This document shows, piece by piece, positions 34,710 through 43,288 of a DNA stretch of 64,000 bases (the first letter of the stretch is position 1; each line of letters begins with the position of its first letter). Source of the stretch: an uncultured Bacteroides sp. (GTDB taxonomy: Bacteria > Bacteroidota > Bacteroidia > Bacteroidales > Bacteroidaceae); contig CAUDXH010000010.1 of NCBI GenBank assembly GCA_958453305.1, positions 6,930 through 70,929 of the forward strand, given 5' to 3'. The translations under genes were made by a program, and so were the position numbers. The notes beneath the pieces are model-generated. The model worked only from the letters and a program-made list of their open reading frames with translations, was not told the origin of the DNA and did not search any database.

Positions 34710-36253
34710 GTGAATATTGGAAGAAGTGATATTGATTGGAAGAGTCTATCGCATAATGAAATTGATAGAATTATAGCGGAAAGGATAGAGGCTGACAATA
34801 AACGGATAGAAGCAAACGGTGGAAAGAAATCTAAAAGAGCCGGGTATATTCTTGAACGTATAGCAGAGATAAATAATTTACGTGAAGCGGACAAAGAAGC
34901 ACAAGATGGGAAGGTTAAGAAAAACCGCTTTATCAGGCGGCATAATCTACACCCGGAAGAAGACCTCCGAGCTTTGCAGTTGATGATCCTGACATTGGAT
35001 TTTCCGGCACCGGATTATAGCGTAATGAGAGTAAAAAGTGATGCAGGAAAGGTTCGAGATATTGTCAAACAGAAATATTTCCCGTGGCGTATATTGCACC
35101 ATGCAATTATGAGGGTGATTGAAGAAGATGTTTATAGAAATTTGATTTATGATACAAGTGCGTGTATCAAGGGAAAGGGATTACATTTTGGAGTAAGGAG
35201 AATGAAACGTTTTCTTCACCGGTACCCGGAATACAAATGGTTCGTAAAGACTGATTTCAAAAAGTTCTATCAAAGTATTCTTCATGAGCTTATTGTTGCT
35301 GCATTGAGAAGGAAATTCAAAGATGAACGATTTATTAAATTGATCGAGATAGCTGTTTTATCGTATGACAGCGGAACAGAGTTAGTTGACGTATTGGAGA
35401 ATGAAGTTGAACGGAAGAAGAGGTGTTCCGATTGGAGCATTTACAAGCCAACCTATCGGGAATTTTGCGGCAAGCCGGATAGATCATACAATGAAGGAGA
35501 AATATCGTGTCAAATGCCTGCATAGATATTGCGATGATAATGTTATGCTGGCTCGTTCTAAGGCCGAAGCGTTGTTTCTTATTCGTGCGTATGAACGGGA
35601 AAGTGCAAAAGTTGGGTTGGTAGTTAAAGCAAACAGTTGTATTGCTCCGATAGGAACAGAAACAAAAAATGGGAACAAAAAGCATAGAAAGCGAAAACGT
35701 AGTAAGAGGAAGAAGGATTAACTTTTTGGGCTATTGCTTCACGAAAGATAATGTTCGGATGCGTAAAAATATGAAAAAGAACTTTGCCCGAAAGGTGAAA
35801 CGAATAAAAAGCCGGAAACGTAACCGCGAGATACGAGCTTCATACTGGGGCTGGTGTAAGTGGGGAGATTGTAAGAATTTATGGAGAACAATAACAAATA
35901 ATGATATGAGTTTTGCAGATAAAGGTATCAAACAGAGTGGTAGAACAAAGGACGGAAAGAAGTTCTTCGATGTAAAAGAGACAAGATTGATGGATATTCT
36001 CAATGTCCCTATAACAGTGGTGGACTTTGAAACGAATGTGAAGACAAAGCAAGGTGAAGGTAGATATTGTGTTCTTTTTGAACAGAACGGACAACGTAGC
36101 AAATTCATAACGAACTGTTACAATCTGAAAGATGTGTTGGATCAGGCTCGCGAAGCGGAGAATAACGGTCAGAAGATTTTTCCAGTGGAAAATGTGATTG
36201 TCAAGCGGCGTTCGTTAGGTGACGGGAAGAGTGCTTATTATTTTGAAGAATAA
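34710..36253 (+). CDS. DGR reverse transcriptase in three frames (two +1 shifts)
   Basis: Start GTG 34710. Frame one (to about 35420) holds ACIKGKGLHFGVRRM and the catalytic motif KTDFKKFYQSI. Frame two (about 35421-35715) holds PIGAFTSQPIGNF, with the SQ mark of DGR-type RTs, and HRYCDD, the YxDD box. Frame three (to 36253) holds RRINFLGYCF and the basic thumb, followed by a longer C-terminal tail. Each change of frame is +1 and each lies at GGAAGAAG (35413 and 35708). All motifs are intact, so the enzyme would work if the frames were joined by ribosomal or transcriptional slippage, or if the shifts are assembly errors; otherwise it is dead. Confidence 0.88.
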
Positions 36254-36274
36254 TTATAAAAATGGAGGTAATTT

Positions 36275-36670
36275 ATGAAAAGTTATGGAACTCTTGTAGG
36301 AGAACTGCCGACTGGTATTGAATTTGTAGTTGAAGGTGCGTTGCTACGCATTTACTTCGACTTTGAGAGAAGAGAAGCTGTTCAAAAGGCCGGTTCGGAA
36401 GATGTGGTGGTTGAAGACCAGTATGTCTGTGAAAACGTGGATGTTGAAGGGGAACATGATTATGACAGTATTGTAAGTGCCATTATCATGGAACGTTATG
36501 ATGCGAATAAACGTGATGCCATTTTCGCCAACTTGGAAATGGCACGTGATATGGCTTCGGAACTTGACGAAGGTAAGCGTGCCGAATATCTGAAAGAATA
36601 CACTGATTATCAGAGTTATCGTATCAAGGCTAAGGAGATCGCAAAAGAAGTATTAGCAAAATTGAAGTAA
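36275..36670 (+). CDS. Hypothetical protein after the DGR (131 aa)
   Basis: A 131-residue protein (MKSYGTLVGELPTGIEFVVEG) with a strand-rich first half and a helical second half (MARDMASELDEGKRAEYLKE). GGAGG precedes the ATG by eight bases. No family recognised; probably a tail or fibre accessory. Confidence 0.55.
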   Translation: MKSYGTLVGELPTGIEFVVEGALLRIYFDFERREAVQKAGSEDVVVEDQYVCENVDVEGEHDYDSIVSAIIMERYDANKRDAIFANLEMARDMASELDEGKRAEYLKEYTDYQSYRIKAKEIAKEVLAKLK

Positions 36671-36676
36671 TCCGGT

Positions 36677-37852
36677 ATGGAGGCGCAAGGGCATATATTA
36701 ATACGAAGAAAGGCCAAAAATGGAATTGACGGTACTAATGGGGAACCGGGGAAAAACGGGCTGCAAGGCTGTATTCTCCGGCAATCCGAATGGGCTAAAG
36801 GCATAGAGTATCGCAATGACGAGGCTTTGACTTCCGGTACCCGGTACTTGGATATTGCAATTGTGACTACCGGTGCTAATACGTTTAATGCGTATAAATG
36901 TCTGAAAACTCATACGTCCAGTGATTCCATTCCGGTGACAAATACAACTTATTGGCAGAAGTTTAATTCTTTGGTGCCAGTGTACACTCCGCTTATCATG
37001 GCTCAAAATGCTATTCTACGGTTCATGCAGGGTAATCAGCTTTTGATAATGAAGGGCGATAATAAAACGGTTGCAGCAGGTCTTGTTGGTGGTGACTATC
37101 CGTTATGGGTTGGAGCTACAACACCGACTGATGCGCCATATAAGGTGAGTATAGCAGGGAAACTCTATGCGGCTGGTGCGGTTATTTCAGGTGACAGCAC
37201 TTTTGAAGGTACATTGAAAGGTGTATCAGGCTCTTTTACAAGGTTGAATTGCGTGAATGCTGCTGGTGATGCGGTTGGAGGAATCAGCTTTGGAAGTGAT
37301 GGAAGAATGTGGTTTGATGGTGATATGTATCATCAAGGTACTAAGGATAACCGGTCATTACGTTTCTACACTTCTGACTTATGGTGTAGAGGCGTGTTTG
37401 GCGCAAGGGAAAGAAGCATTATGGTAGTTTACGGCTCCTATGCCTATGTGTACACAAAAGGTGCTGATAAAACCGGTACTTATATACCTTTGACTTCCGG
37501 GACTTCCTCTGCTAACGAAACTTATTATACAGTTCCTTGCTATTCGCCAAGATACGATTATAACGGTGAAACTTCGGGTTTTCCAGTTGATACGGTTATA
37601 TTTAGAATAACATCGAATGTAACCTACCGTTATCTTTTGAGTCTTGCCGTCACCCAAAGGATATTCGTGGTTAATGCAAATGACAATTATAATAATGTTC
37701 AGATATATGCGAATGGAACAAAGCAAACATTGAATGGCGGTTCCATGCACCATTGTATGCAGTTGGTGGATTTTATGTATCCGTCACCGAACTCTGACTG
37801 GTTGGGAAGAGGACTGATGTTCGGTGCTTCAAATGATAATGATTGGAAGTGA
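36677..37852 (+). CDS. Tail fibre protein with short collagen-like segment
   Basis: A 391-residue protein. Near the N-terminus (residues 15-30) there is a short Gly-x-y run (GIDGTNGEPGKNGLQG), as in phage fibre trimerisation stems. The remainder is beta-rich with repeated Tyr/Gly/Asn. Likely a side fibre or tip fibre. Confidence 0.6.
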   Translation: MEAQGHILIRRKAKNGIDGTNGEPGKNGLQGCILRQSEWAKGIEYRNDEALTSGTRYLDIAIVTTGANTFNAYKCLKTHTSSDSIPVTNTTYWQKFNSLVPVYTPLIMAQNAILRFMQGNQLLIMKGDNKTVAAGLVGGDYPLWVGATTPTDAPYKVSIAGKLYAAGAVISGDSTFEGTLKGVSGSFTRLNCVNAAGDAVGGISFGSDGRMWFDGDMYHQGTKDNRSLRFYTSDLWCRGVFGARERSIMVVYGSYAYVYTKGADKTGTYIPLTSGTSSANETYYTVPCYSPRYDYNGETSGFPVDTVIFRITSNVTYRYLLSLAVTQRIFVVNANDNYNNVQIYANGTKQTLNGGSMHHCMQLVDFMYPSPNSDWLGRGLMFGASNDNDWK

Positions 37853-37857
37853 TTATG

Positions 37858-38118
37858 AAAAGGATAAATTTTGAAAGAATTGAGATATTTGTTGATATTG
37901 ATAAGACGAGATGTTCCGTTGAGAACTACAAGAAGGATTTTGCCAATATCATTTATCAACTTGGCAGGGGAATAGAGGCTCATGCCCTCGCATTTAAAAT
38001 ATTCAACTCCAATGGAGAAATTGAGTATAACGATGAAGAGTGTAATATGATTAAGGAATACGCAAGTTTATGTTCCCCAGCCTTTATTGATGCTATCAAC
38101 AAATTACTATTGGAATAA
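37858..38118 (+). CDS. Hypothetical protein (86-91 aa)
   Basis: A small protein starting at ATG 37855-37858 region (KRINFERIEIFVDIDKTRCS), overlapping or touching the fibre gene stop. It begins with a strand containing two Asp (FVDIDK) and continues as a helix. No family recognised; it may be a fibre chaperone. Confidence 0.45.
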   Translation, partial: KRINFERIEIFVDIDKTRCSVENYKKDFANIIYQLGRGIEAHALAFKIFNSNGEIEYNDEECNMIKEYASLCSPAFIDAINKLLLE

Positions 38119-38145
38119 AAATAATAAACGCAAACACAAAAGGAT

Positions 38146-38613
38146 ATGAACGACATTATTGAAACATTCATTCACGACCATTTGTTTTTACATTTGGTTT
38201 TGATAGCGGTAAGTATGACAGCTATCATAATCGCAATGGGGATAGATTTTATTTCGGGGATTCAGAAGGCCAAACAGCGTGGGGAACTTCGTACCTCGAA
38301 GAAGTACAAAATGACAGCGACAAAAGCGAAGAAATATTTTAATCCGTTTCTGACACTGGTTATGATTGACCTTATATGTTGCATCGTCATTCCATTTCCA
38401 GTATTCGCTATGTTATGGGCGGTTTATTGCGTTTTCTGTGAGTTCAAATCGGTACGTGAGAAATCATGGGAAAAGGCCGAGCTTCGGAAAGCGGAAAAGA
38501 CCATGAGTATAATCATTGAGAATAAGGACGATATAGCACGACTGGCCGCACAAATATTGTTTGAAACACAAAAAGAAAAGGAGGATAAAAATGACACGGG
38601 GACTACGGAATAA
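38146..38613 (+). CDS. Holin-like membrane protein
   Basis: A 155-residue protein with hydrophobic segments at about residues 13-35 (LVLIAVSMTAIIIAMGIDFI) and 70-100 (LVMIDLICCIVIPFPVFAML) and a charged C-terminal helix. Followed directly by a lysozyme-like gene and a spanin-like gene, this is the expected holin. It matches the phage holin families of Bacteroidales in layout. Confidence 0.65.
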   Translation: MNDIIETFIHDHLFLHLVLIAVSMTAIIIAMGIDFISGIQKAKQRGELRTSKKYKMTATKAKKYFNPFLTLVMIDLICCIVIPFPVFAMLWAVYCVFCEFKSVREKSWEKAELRKAEKTMSIIIENKDDIARLAAQILFETQKEKEDKNDTGTTE

Positions 38614-39007
38614 TAATCCGTTAAATATACGGAGAAATAATACGAAATGGCAGGGGTTGTCTGCAACACAGACAGATAAAAGTTTCTTTCAGTTTAAAAC
38701 TATGGCATACGGTTATCGTGCTGCTTTTAAAACTCTTCAAACTTATATTCTTAATAAGTATGATACTGACAAAGACGGCACGGCCAATGAACTTGAAGAT
38801 GTTATTATGCGATGGGCACCGCCATGTGAGAACAATACTGAAGTGTATATTGCCACAGTCGAAAAGCGTTCAGGCATATCTCGTCATACAATTCTGAACA
38901 GAAACAACCGGGAACAACTTATTGCGGTGGTGGCTGCAATGAGTTATGTTGAGAATGGTGTTCCTGCAAACATGGATGAGGTAAGGAAAGGTTGGGAGTT
39001 GATATAG
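38591..39007 (+). CDS. Peptidoglycan hydrolase-like protein
   Basis: From ATG 38591 (MTRGLRNNNPLNIRRN) the protein is 138 residues and overlaps the holin gene end by 23 bases. The RNNNPLNIR opening, then FKTMAYGYRAAFKTLQTYI and WAPPCENNTEVYI, is a pattern of small phage lysozyme-like (structural protein P5 type) proteins. The likely role is cell wall degradation in lysis. Confidence 0.7.
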   Translation: MTRGLRNNNPLNIRRNNTKWQGLSATQTDKSFFQFKTMAYGYRAAFKTLQTYILNKYDTDKDGTANELEDVIMRWAPPCENNTEVYIATVEKRSGISRHTILNRNNREQLIAVVAAMSYVENGVPANMDEVRKGWELI

Positions 39008-39035
39008 GAAACAAACATATAAACACATAGAAGAT

Positions 39036-39743
39036 ATGGCAAACTTGAATTTTACTCTTAAAGAAGAGGATTGGTACGAAAGCCAACCTATACAGTTATC
39101 TACTGGGAAATTTGCTATTAGCATCAATTTTGGAGATGCAGCAAACAACAGAGTTGTTGTGTACAAAAGTTCTAATGGAAAGGATTATGTACCTTACAAA
39201 ACAGCACTTGGGGTTGGAGAGTTCTGTGATATGAATGTCGACGGGTTGATAGCCGGACAATATGTTATGGTAGGATGTAATGAACTTCCTATTTCATCTT
39301 CATTTTTGGAAAGTTCTGATGGTAGCAGCAGTGCGAGCAAATCGGATATTTTAGCAGAAAGCGGACGTGCTCAACTGGCAGAGTCCCAACTGGAACAGTC
39401 CATAAATGCGGTGAAGACCGCTTTGGATGAATTGGTTGGTACTGTTGATGCGACTACGGCCATTGACACCTTCAATGAAATTGAAACCTTCCTTGCAGGA
39501 GTAACCAATGAAAAAACTCTGACTGGAATGTTGGCTGTTACTGATGGAAAGGCCGTGACCGCACAAACAACGGCTGATGCTGCAAAAAGTACAGCTCAAA
39601 CAGCTCTTAGTAAAGCCACTGCCAATGAAACAAAACTTAATACAATACCTGAAATGCCGGAGAATGACAGTAAGATATATGGTTTCTGTAATGGTGCATG
39701 GGTAGTTATTGCGGAAGTTGGTAAAAATGTATATACAGATTGA
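39036..39743 (+). CDS. Head or tail fibre protein
   Basis: A 235-residue protein: an N-terminal beta domain (residues 1-85), then a coiled coil rich in Ala/Thr (KAVTAQTTADAAKSTAQTAL) and a C-terminal DSKIYGFCNGAWVVIAEV. The long Ala/Thr stalk is like trimeric fibre stems. It lies inside the lysis region. Confidence 0.55.
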   Translation: MANLNFTLKEEDWYESQPIQLSTGKFAISINFGDAANNRVVVYKSSNGKDYVPYKTALGVGEFCDMNVDGLIAGQYVMVGCNELPISSSFLESSDGSSSASKSDILAESGRAQLAESQLEQSINAVKTALDELVGTVDATTAIDTFNEIETFLAGVTNEKTLTGMLAVTDGKAVTAQTTADAAKSTAQTALSKATANETKLNTIPEMPENDSKIYGFCNGAWVVIAEVGKNVYTD

Positions 39744-40303
39744 TTATGAGATTGAAGATAGGTATAGGAGTAATCTTTGTGTTACTCCTTGCGGCAACCT
39801 TTTTGATGTACCGGTTGTGGCAGGAAGAGAAGAAGGAAAGTGCCCGACTTTCAGATAATATGAAAAGTCTCTGTACTGGGCTTGAAGAATATAAGATTAG
39901 GGATAGTCTAAATGTGGTTGAAAACCATGTTTTACGGCTTAACATAGAAGAATTGAAAGAGCTGCGGAGTGCGGATGCAAAACTAATAAAAGAATTGAAT
40001 CTGCGTCCAAAAGAAGTCGAATATATCACAACCACAAAAGTTGTCACTAAAGACAGTATTGTATTTGTTCTGAAAGACAGCTGTTTCAATTATTCAGATA
40101 AATGGGTGGATTTTTATGCAAATATTCCTGACAGCACATTTACTTATGAAGTGAGAGACAGTCTTTCAAGTGCGATAAGCCGGATATATAAACACAGGTT
40201 CCTATGGTGGAGATGGGGGACAAAGGGGTATAAACAAACGATAGTCAATCATAACCCACGAAGCAAAATCGTTTATAATGAAATTGTAAAGGTGGAACAT
40301 TAA
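39740..40303 (+). CDS. Spanin-like (Rz-type) protein
   Basis: A 187-residue protein with an N-terminal membrane segment (IGVIFVLLLAATFLMYRLW) followed by a charged coiled coil (EEKKESARLSDNMKS...RLNIEELKELRSADA). This is the form of an inner-membrane spanin, which joins the membranes in the last step of lysis, and it ends the lysis cassette. It overlaps the previous gene by four bases. The C-terminal domain is longer than in lambda Rz. Confidence 0.55.
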   Translation: MIMRLKIGIGVIFVLLLAATFLMYRLWQEEKKESARLSDNMKSLCTGLEEYKIRDSLNVVENHVLRLNIEELKELRSADAKLIKELNLRPKEVEYITTTKVVTKDSIVFVLKDSCFNYSDKWVDFYANIPDSTFTYEVRDSLSSAISRIYKHRFLWWRWGTKGYKQTIVNHNPRSKIVYNEIVKVEH

Positions 40304-40310
40304 TTAATAA

Positions 40311-40334
40311 GAAGGGAGCCGAAATGCTCCCTTC
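40311..40334 (+). terminator. Terminator between convergent late and early operons
   Basis: GAAGGGAGC at 40311 pairs with GCTCCCTTC at 40326, followed by TCCTTTTTCTTT on the plus strand. It lies between the end of the plus-strand late genes and the end of the minus-strand early operon. Confidence 0.75.
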
Positions 40335-40344
40335 TCCTTTTTCT

Positions 40345-40746
40345 TTAGAAAGGCAAATCGTCTTTTTGTTCCCCAAAATCCACTGGCGGTTGAGGTATGG
40401 CAGTTTGTACGGGTGCCGCGGTGGATGATGCCCCCTGATAATAAGTTTGGGGCTGTTGCGCTGCGGTAGGCTGTCCTGGATTACGGAGTGTTGCTTTCCA
40501 GCAAGTAATGGAGTTAAACCATTTTCCTTGCCATTCATTCGCATTAATATCTATTTCAATATCAACGTCTTGCCCGACTGCTAATCCAAAATTCTGAATA
40601 TTGCTATTCATTACTGAAAAAGCGACTTTTTTAGGGTATTGGCCGGGAATTTCCAAAACGAAATCTTGTCTTTGCCAGTTGTTACCATTTTTTGAGACAC
40701 CCGATTGTATCGGTTGTGCCACAATAATTTTTCCTTCTAATTTCAT
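40345..40746 (-). CDS. OB-fold single-stranded DNA-binding protein (DUF3127-like)
   Basis: A 133-residue protein. The N-terminal 90 residues (MKLEGKIIVAQPIQSGVSKN, RQDFVLEIPGQYPKKVAFSV) read as an OB fold. A Gln/Ala/Pro-rich linker follows, and the C-terminus is DDLPF, the acidic tip typical of SSB proteins that recruits partner enzymes. Most likely the phage single-strand binding protein. Confidence 0.7.
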   Translation of the reverse strand: MKLEGKIIVAQPIQSGVSKNGNNWQRQDFVLEIPGQYPKKVAFSVMNSNIQNFGLAVGQDVDIEIDINANEWQGKWFNSITCWKATLRNPGQPTAAQQPQTYYQGASSTAAPVQTAIPQPPVDFGEQKDDLPF

Positions 40747-40753
40747 TGTTCGC

Positions 40754-40930
40754 TTATAAATAGTTAAACACTATATGCCCGGCCTTTTCAAGTTTACGGG
40801 CATAATCTAACATTCTTTCTTTAGTGCTGAAACTTTCATCATTCCACCAAATGCCAAATCTTTTAATCTGACACTGATAGCGTTTGTCTCCTAATAGATT
40901 CTCGGATATTCCTATACGATATTTTGCCAT
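40754..40930 (-). CDS. Hypothetical small protein (58 aa)
   Basis: ATG 40930 opens 58 codons: MAKYRIGISENLLGDKRYQC, then QIKRFGIWWNDESF and a helix (STKERMLDYARKLEKAG) to TAA at 40754. It fits the minus-strand operon exactly and has natural composition, so I regard it as a real gene. No function recognised. Confidence 0.6.
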   Translation of the reverse strand: MAKYRIGISENLLGDKRYQCQIKRFGIWWNDESFSTKERMLDYARKLEKAGHIVFNYL

Positions 40931-40932
40931 TT

Positions 40933-41598
40933 TTATTCATCATCCCCAGCCGGATTTAACTTGTCTGACTCATTGATTGCGCGGCTGATAATATCACAAT
41001 CAGTAAGTTTTCGTTGTATGATAGCCATCCCCCTTTTGCAATTATCACTTTGATTGAGGTCACAATACCCTCCCTTATATAAAATATCAGAAAGTTCGTC
41101 CAATACTTTAAGTGTGTCAGTGAGCCGGAGATATGTTATTCCGGTTACTTCTTTGTTGTATGGACGGACTTCTTCTATCCGTTTGTCAAGGGATAGACAA
41201 GCAAGCTCTGCCATACATCTTGTAAGTTCTACTTTGGCAAGTAAGGCACTGTTTTCAATCCGGCATTTGTCAAATTCCAGTTTAATGGAGTATTCCATTT
41301 TAAGCAGATCAGGTTGTACTTCATCTGCAATATACTGGTTAGCATCAGCCATGAAAAAAGCCCGGTGTCCAGCTATTTTATTGATTTTCTTTTCATATTG
41401 AAGCATCAACTGTTCCAGTTTATTTCCTTGCTGCTTTACGCGGAAACGACAAAGCCTTGATTTACGTAATTCACTTAACATTTCTACAATTAAGGAACAA
41501 ACTATGTCATTGGTGAACAATATGTTATATATTGCTGCCAGTGTGATATTTTCAGCTTTTAACTTCTTGTCTTTTATATCACCTATTTTTCTTTCCAT
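40933..41598 (-). CDS. Hypothetical helical protein (221 aa)
   Basis: A 221-residue, almost entirely helical, charged protein (MERKIGDIKDKKLKAENITL) in the early operon, two bases before the small gene at 40930. No catalytic motif seen. Possibly a replication accessory factor. Confidence 0.6.
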   Translation of the reverse strand: MERKIGDIKDKKLKAENITLAAIYNILFTNDIVCSLIVEMLSELRKSRLCRFRVKQQGNKLEQLMLQYEKKINKIAGHRAFFMADANQYIADEVQPDLLKMEYSIKLEFDKCRIENSALLAKVELTRCMAELACLSLDKRIEEVRPYNKEVTGITYLRLTDTLKVLDELSDILYKGGYCDLNQSDNCKRGMAIIQRKLTDCDIISRAINESDKLNPAGDDE

Positions 41599-41688
41599 AA
41601 GTTCATGAAATCTTTATAGACACATGGTAGTGCAAAGATAAGGACAAACGTCTCAACAATCAACTTTATTAATTGTCCGGTTCCTATA

Positions 41689-41982
41689 TCAATCCATTCT
41701 GTTTTTATTATAATTCATTTTGGCTTCAATGAGTGAATCAATGTCACATTTGAAATGATGTAGTGTACTTAGGGCAACAATGATTACATCTGCCAGTTCT
41801 TCTTCTACATCTAAATACTCTTTAATATGTGGAGATTTCTCACCCGTACACTCAAAGACTTCGGCAACTTCTTCAAGCAGATCGCGGTGAAGATTGTTGT
41901 TGCTATCATTGTCGGGATCAATCTTTCCACGTCTTACGGCACATTCATAAGCTTTCTGCGCGATCTCATTTAATTTTCCCAT
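41689..41982 (-). CDS. MazG-like nucleotide pyrophosphohydrolase
   Basis: From ATG 41982 (MGKLNEIAQKAYECAVRRGK) 97 residues. The metal-binding pattern of MazG proteins is visible: LLEEVAEVFE followed about 20 residues later by VEEELADVIIVAL. These all-helical enzymes hydrolyse nucleoside triphosphates; in phages they may clean nucleotide pools or lower alarmone signals. Confidence 0.75.
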   Translation of the reverse strand: MGKLNEIAQKAYECAVRRGKIDPDNDSNNNLHRDLLEEVAEVFECTGEKSPHIKEYLDVEEELADVIIVALSTLHHFKCDIDSLIEAKMNYNKNRMD

Positions 41983-42367
41983 TATCAATATGTTTTATCC
42001 AGTTATTATCTTTCTCCAAAAACCATTGCCAGCCATTTTGGGGCTTGATTTTTCGTTTTATATACCGGCGAACTGTGGCATAATTCAGATTTAGCTTTTG
42101 GGCGGCTTGGGTTATTGAATCGAATCTATACCATTTGCCTTCGGGAGTGATTGCGATACACGCAAAGGCATGGGCGTTTCCATTAGACCAATATCTATGT
42201 CCTTTCAAAGCCTCGCTGTGTCTTTTTCTTATTTCAACAGCTCTCTCTTTGCCATAGTATTCTTCATAGGTTTTTCCTCTTAATCCGTGGTGATAGCCTT
42301 TATTGAAAACATTATGTCCGTTGACAACCCGTGTGACCGGTATTTCAGGGTCTAATCTTAATTCCAT
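41966..42367 (-). CDS. DNA-binding protein with NUMOD-like helix-turn-helix
   Basis: A 133-residue protein. Residues 75-110 (RFDSITQAAQKLNLNYATVR, RYIKRKIKPQNGWQWF) have the NUMOD1 pattern found beside homing nucleases. No nuclease core is present, although the N-terminus (GYHHGLRGKTYEEYYG) resembles the linker region of such enzymes. It may be a leftover of a homing endonuclease or a separate DNA-binding factor. Confidence 0.5.
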   Translation of the reverse strand: MELRLDPEIPVTRVVNGHNVFNKGYHHGLRGKTYEEYYGKERAVEIRKRHSEALKGHRYWSNGNAHAFACIAITPEGKWYRFDSITQAAQKLNLNYATVRRYIKRKIKPQNGWQWFLEKDNNWIKHIDNGKIK

Positions 42368-42368
42368 A

Positions 42369-42884
42369 TTATTCCTTATTTTTGTAATTATCTCTTCTCA
42401 TTTGGTGATAGCGATAGTACATGGATAAGTCGAGTTTACGAATGAAATTATCATCCGCTTTCATGTCAGAAACTTTTTGGGCAGGCTTGACTACCTCAAA
42501 GAAAATTCTCTTTACCGCATACCTTCCCTTTTCAAGAGAATAACATTGCACTGATCCTTCATAAGCATAAATAAGCCCGGCAAAATCAGGGACTTCATCG
42601 GGCTTTATCAAACTTTTTGGTACTATATAATAAAAATAATTGGTACGTTGGCCGGAAGTGACAACATCAAACTTGTTCTTGCCATATTTATCACTTTTCT
42701 TTTTATCCTTATGGAAATCACATCTGCTTACTTTTACTTCATATTCATAAGTCAGGCGTGACCGGGTAACTTCCAATAAGTCAGCTTCCCATTTCCCGAC
42801 AAAAATATTGGGAAAGATGCGGTTTCCTTTTTTATCACGAAAAACATGATCGCAAAAGCCTTGTATAATATCAAGTGTTTTCAT
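42369..42884 (-). CDS. Putative PD-(D/E)XK nuclease
   Basis: A 171-residue protein. WEADLLEVTRSRLTYEYEVK gives a D followed by an E-x-K on the next strand, the order of the PD-(D/E)XK nuclease core; a basic segment (FHKDKKKSDKYGKNKFD) and TNYFYYIVPKSL follow. It resembles the MmcB/VSR-like group. The role in recombination or restriction is open. Confidence 0.55.
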   Translation of the reverse strand: MKTLDIIQGFCDHVFRDKKGNRIFPNIFVGKWEADLLEVTRSRLTYEYEVKVSRCDFHKDKKKSDKYGKNKFDVVTSGQRTNYFYYIVPKSLIKPDEVPDFAGLIYAYEGSVQCYSLEKGRYAVKRIFFEVVKPAQKVSDMKADDNFIRKLDLSMYYRYHQMRRDNYKNKE

Positions 42885-43288
42885 TTGATCTTTCCATGTT
42901 CCTTATCCAGTTCATACTCAAAAAATCCTTTTGCCTTATCATAAAGTCCGTCCTTTATATCAGAGAAATACATAGCGGCATTAAAGGCTTTCAATGCTGC
43001 CACACGAGCTTTCTTCTTATAATAGTCTGCCCGTTTGATCGTATTTTCTTCTTTTCTACGTTCTTGCTGTTCCAAATATCGGTCAACCGCTTCTCGTCCC
43101 CAACGGAACATGTCTTCTTTGTCGGCAAAGGTGGCAGATTCTTCACGGATCAGCCTTTTCTCCGAGGAAATGACATAAGCTGATATTCCTTTGTATCTAC
43201 GAATGGAAACGGCTATGTCGAAACCTTTATAATTTTGCTGTTCAACATAGCCGCCAAGAGTATATGGGAAGTCTGTCTTTTCTATCAT
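42881..43288 (-). CDS. Hypothetical protein (135 aa)
   Basis: A 135-residue protein (MIEKTDFPYTLGGYVEQQNY). The first 70 residues look like an alpha/beta domain (GFDIAVSIRRYKGISAYVIS), followed by a charged helix. It overlaps its neighbours by four bases on each side. No family recognised. Confidence 0.55.
   Translation of the reverse strand: MIEKTDFPYTLGGYVEQQNYKGFDIAVSIRRYKGISAYVISSEKRLIREESATFADKEDMFRWGREAVDRYLEQQERRKEENTIKRADYYKKKARVAALKAFNAAMYFSDIKDGLYDKAKGFFEYELDKEHGKIK

Noticed and set aside
36677..37852. Third DGR target (fibre gene close to the reverse transcriptase)
   Set aside because: No stretch resembling the 111-bp template was seen in this gene.
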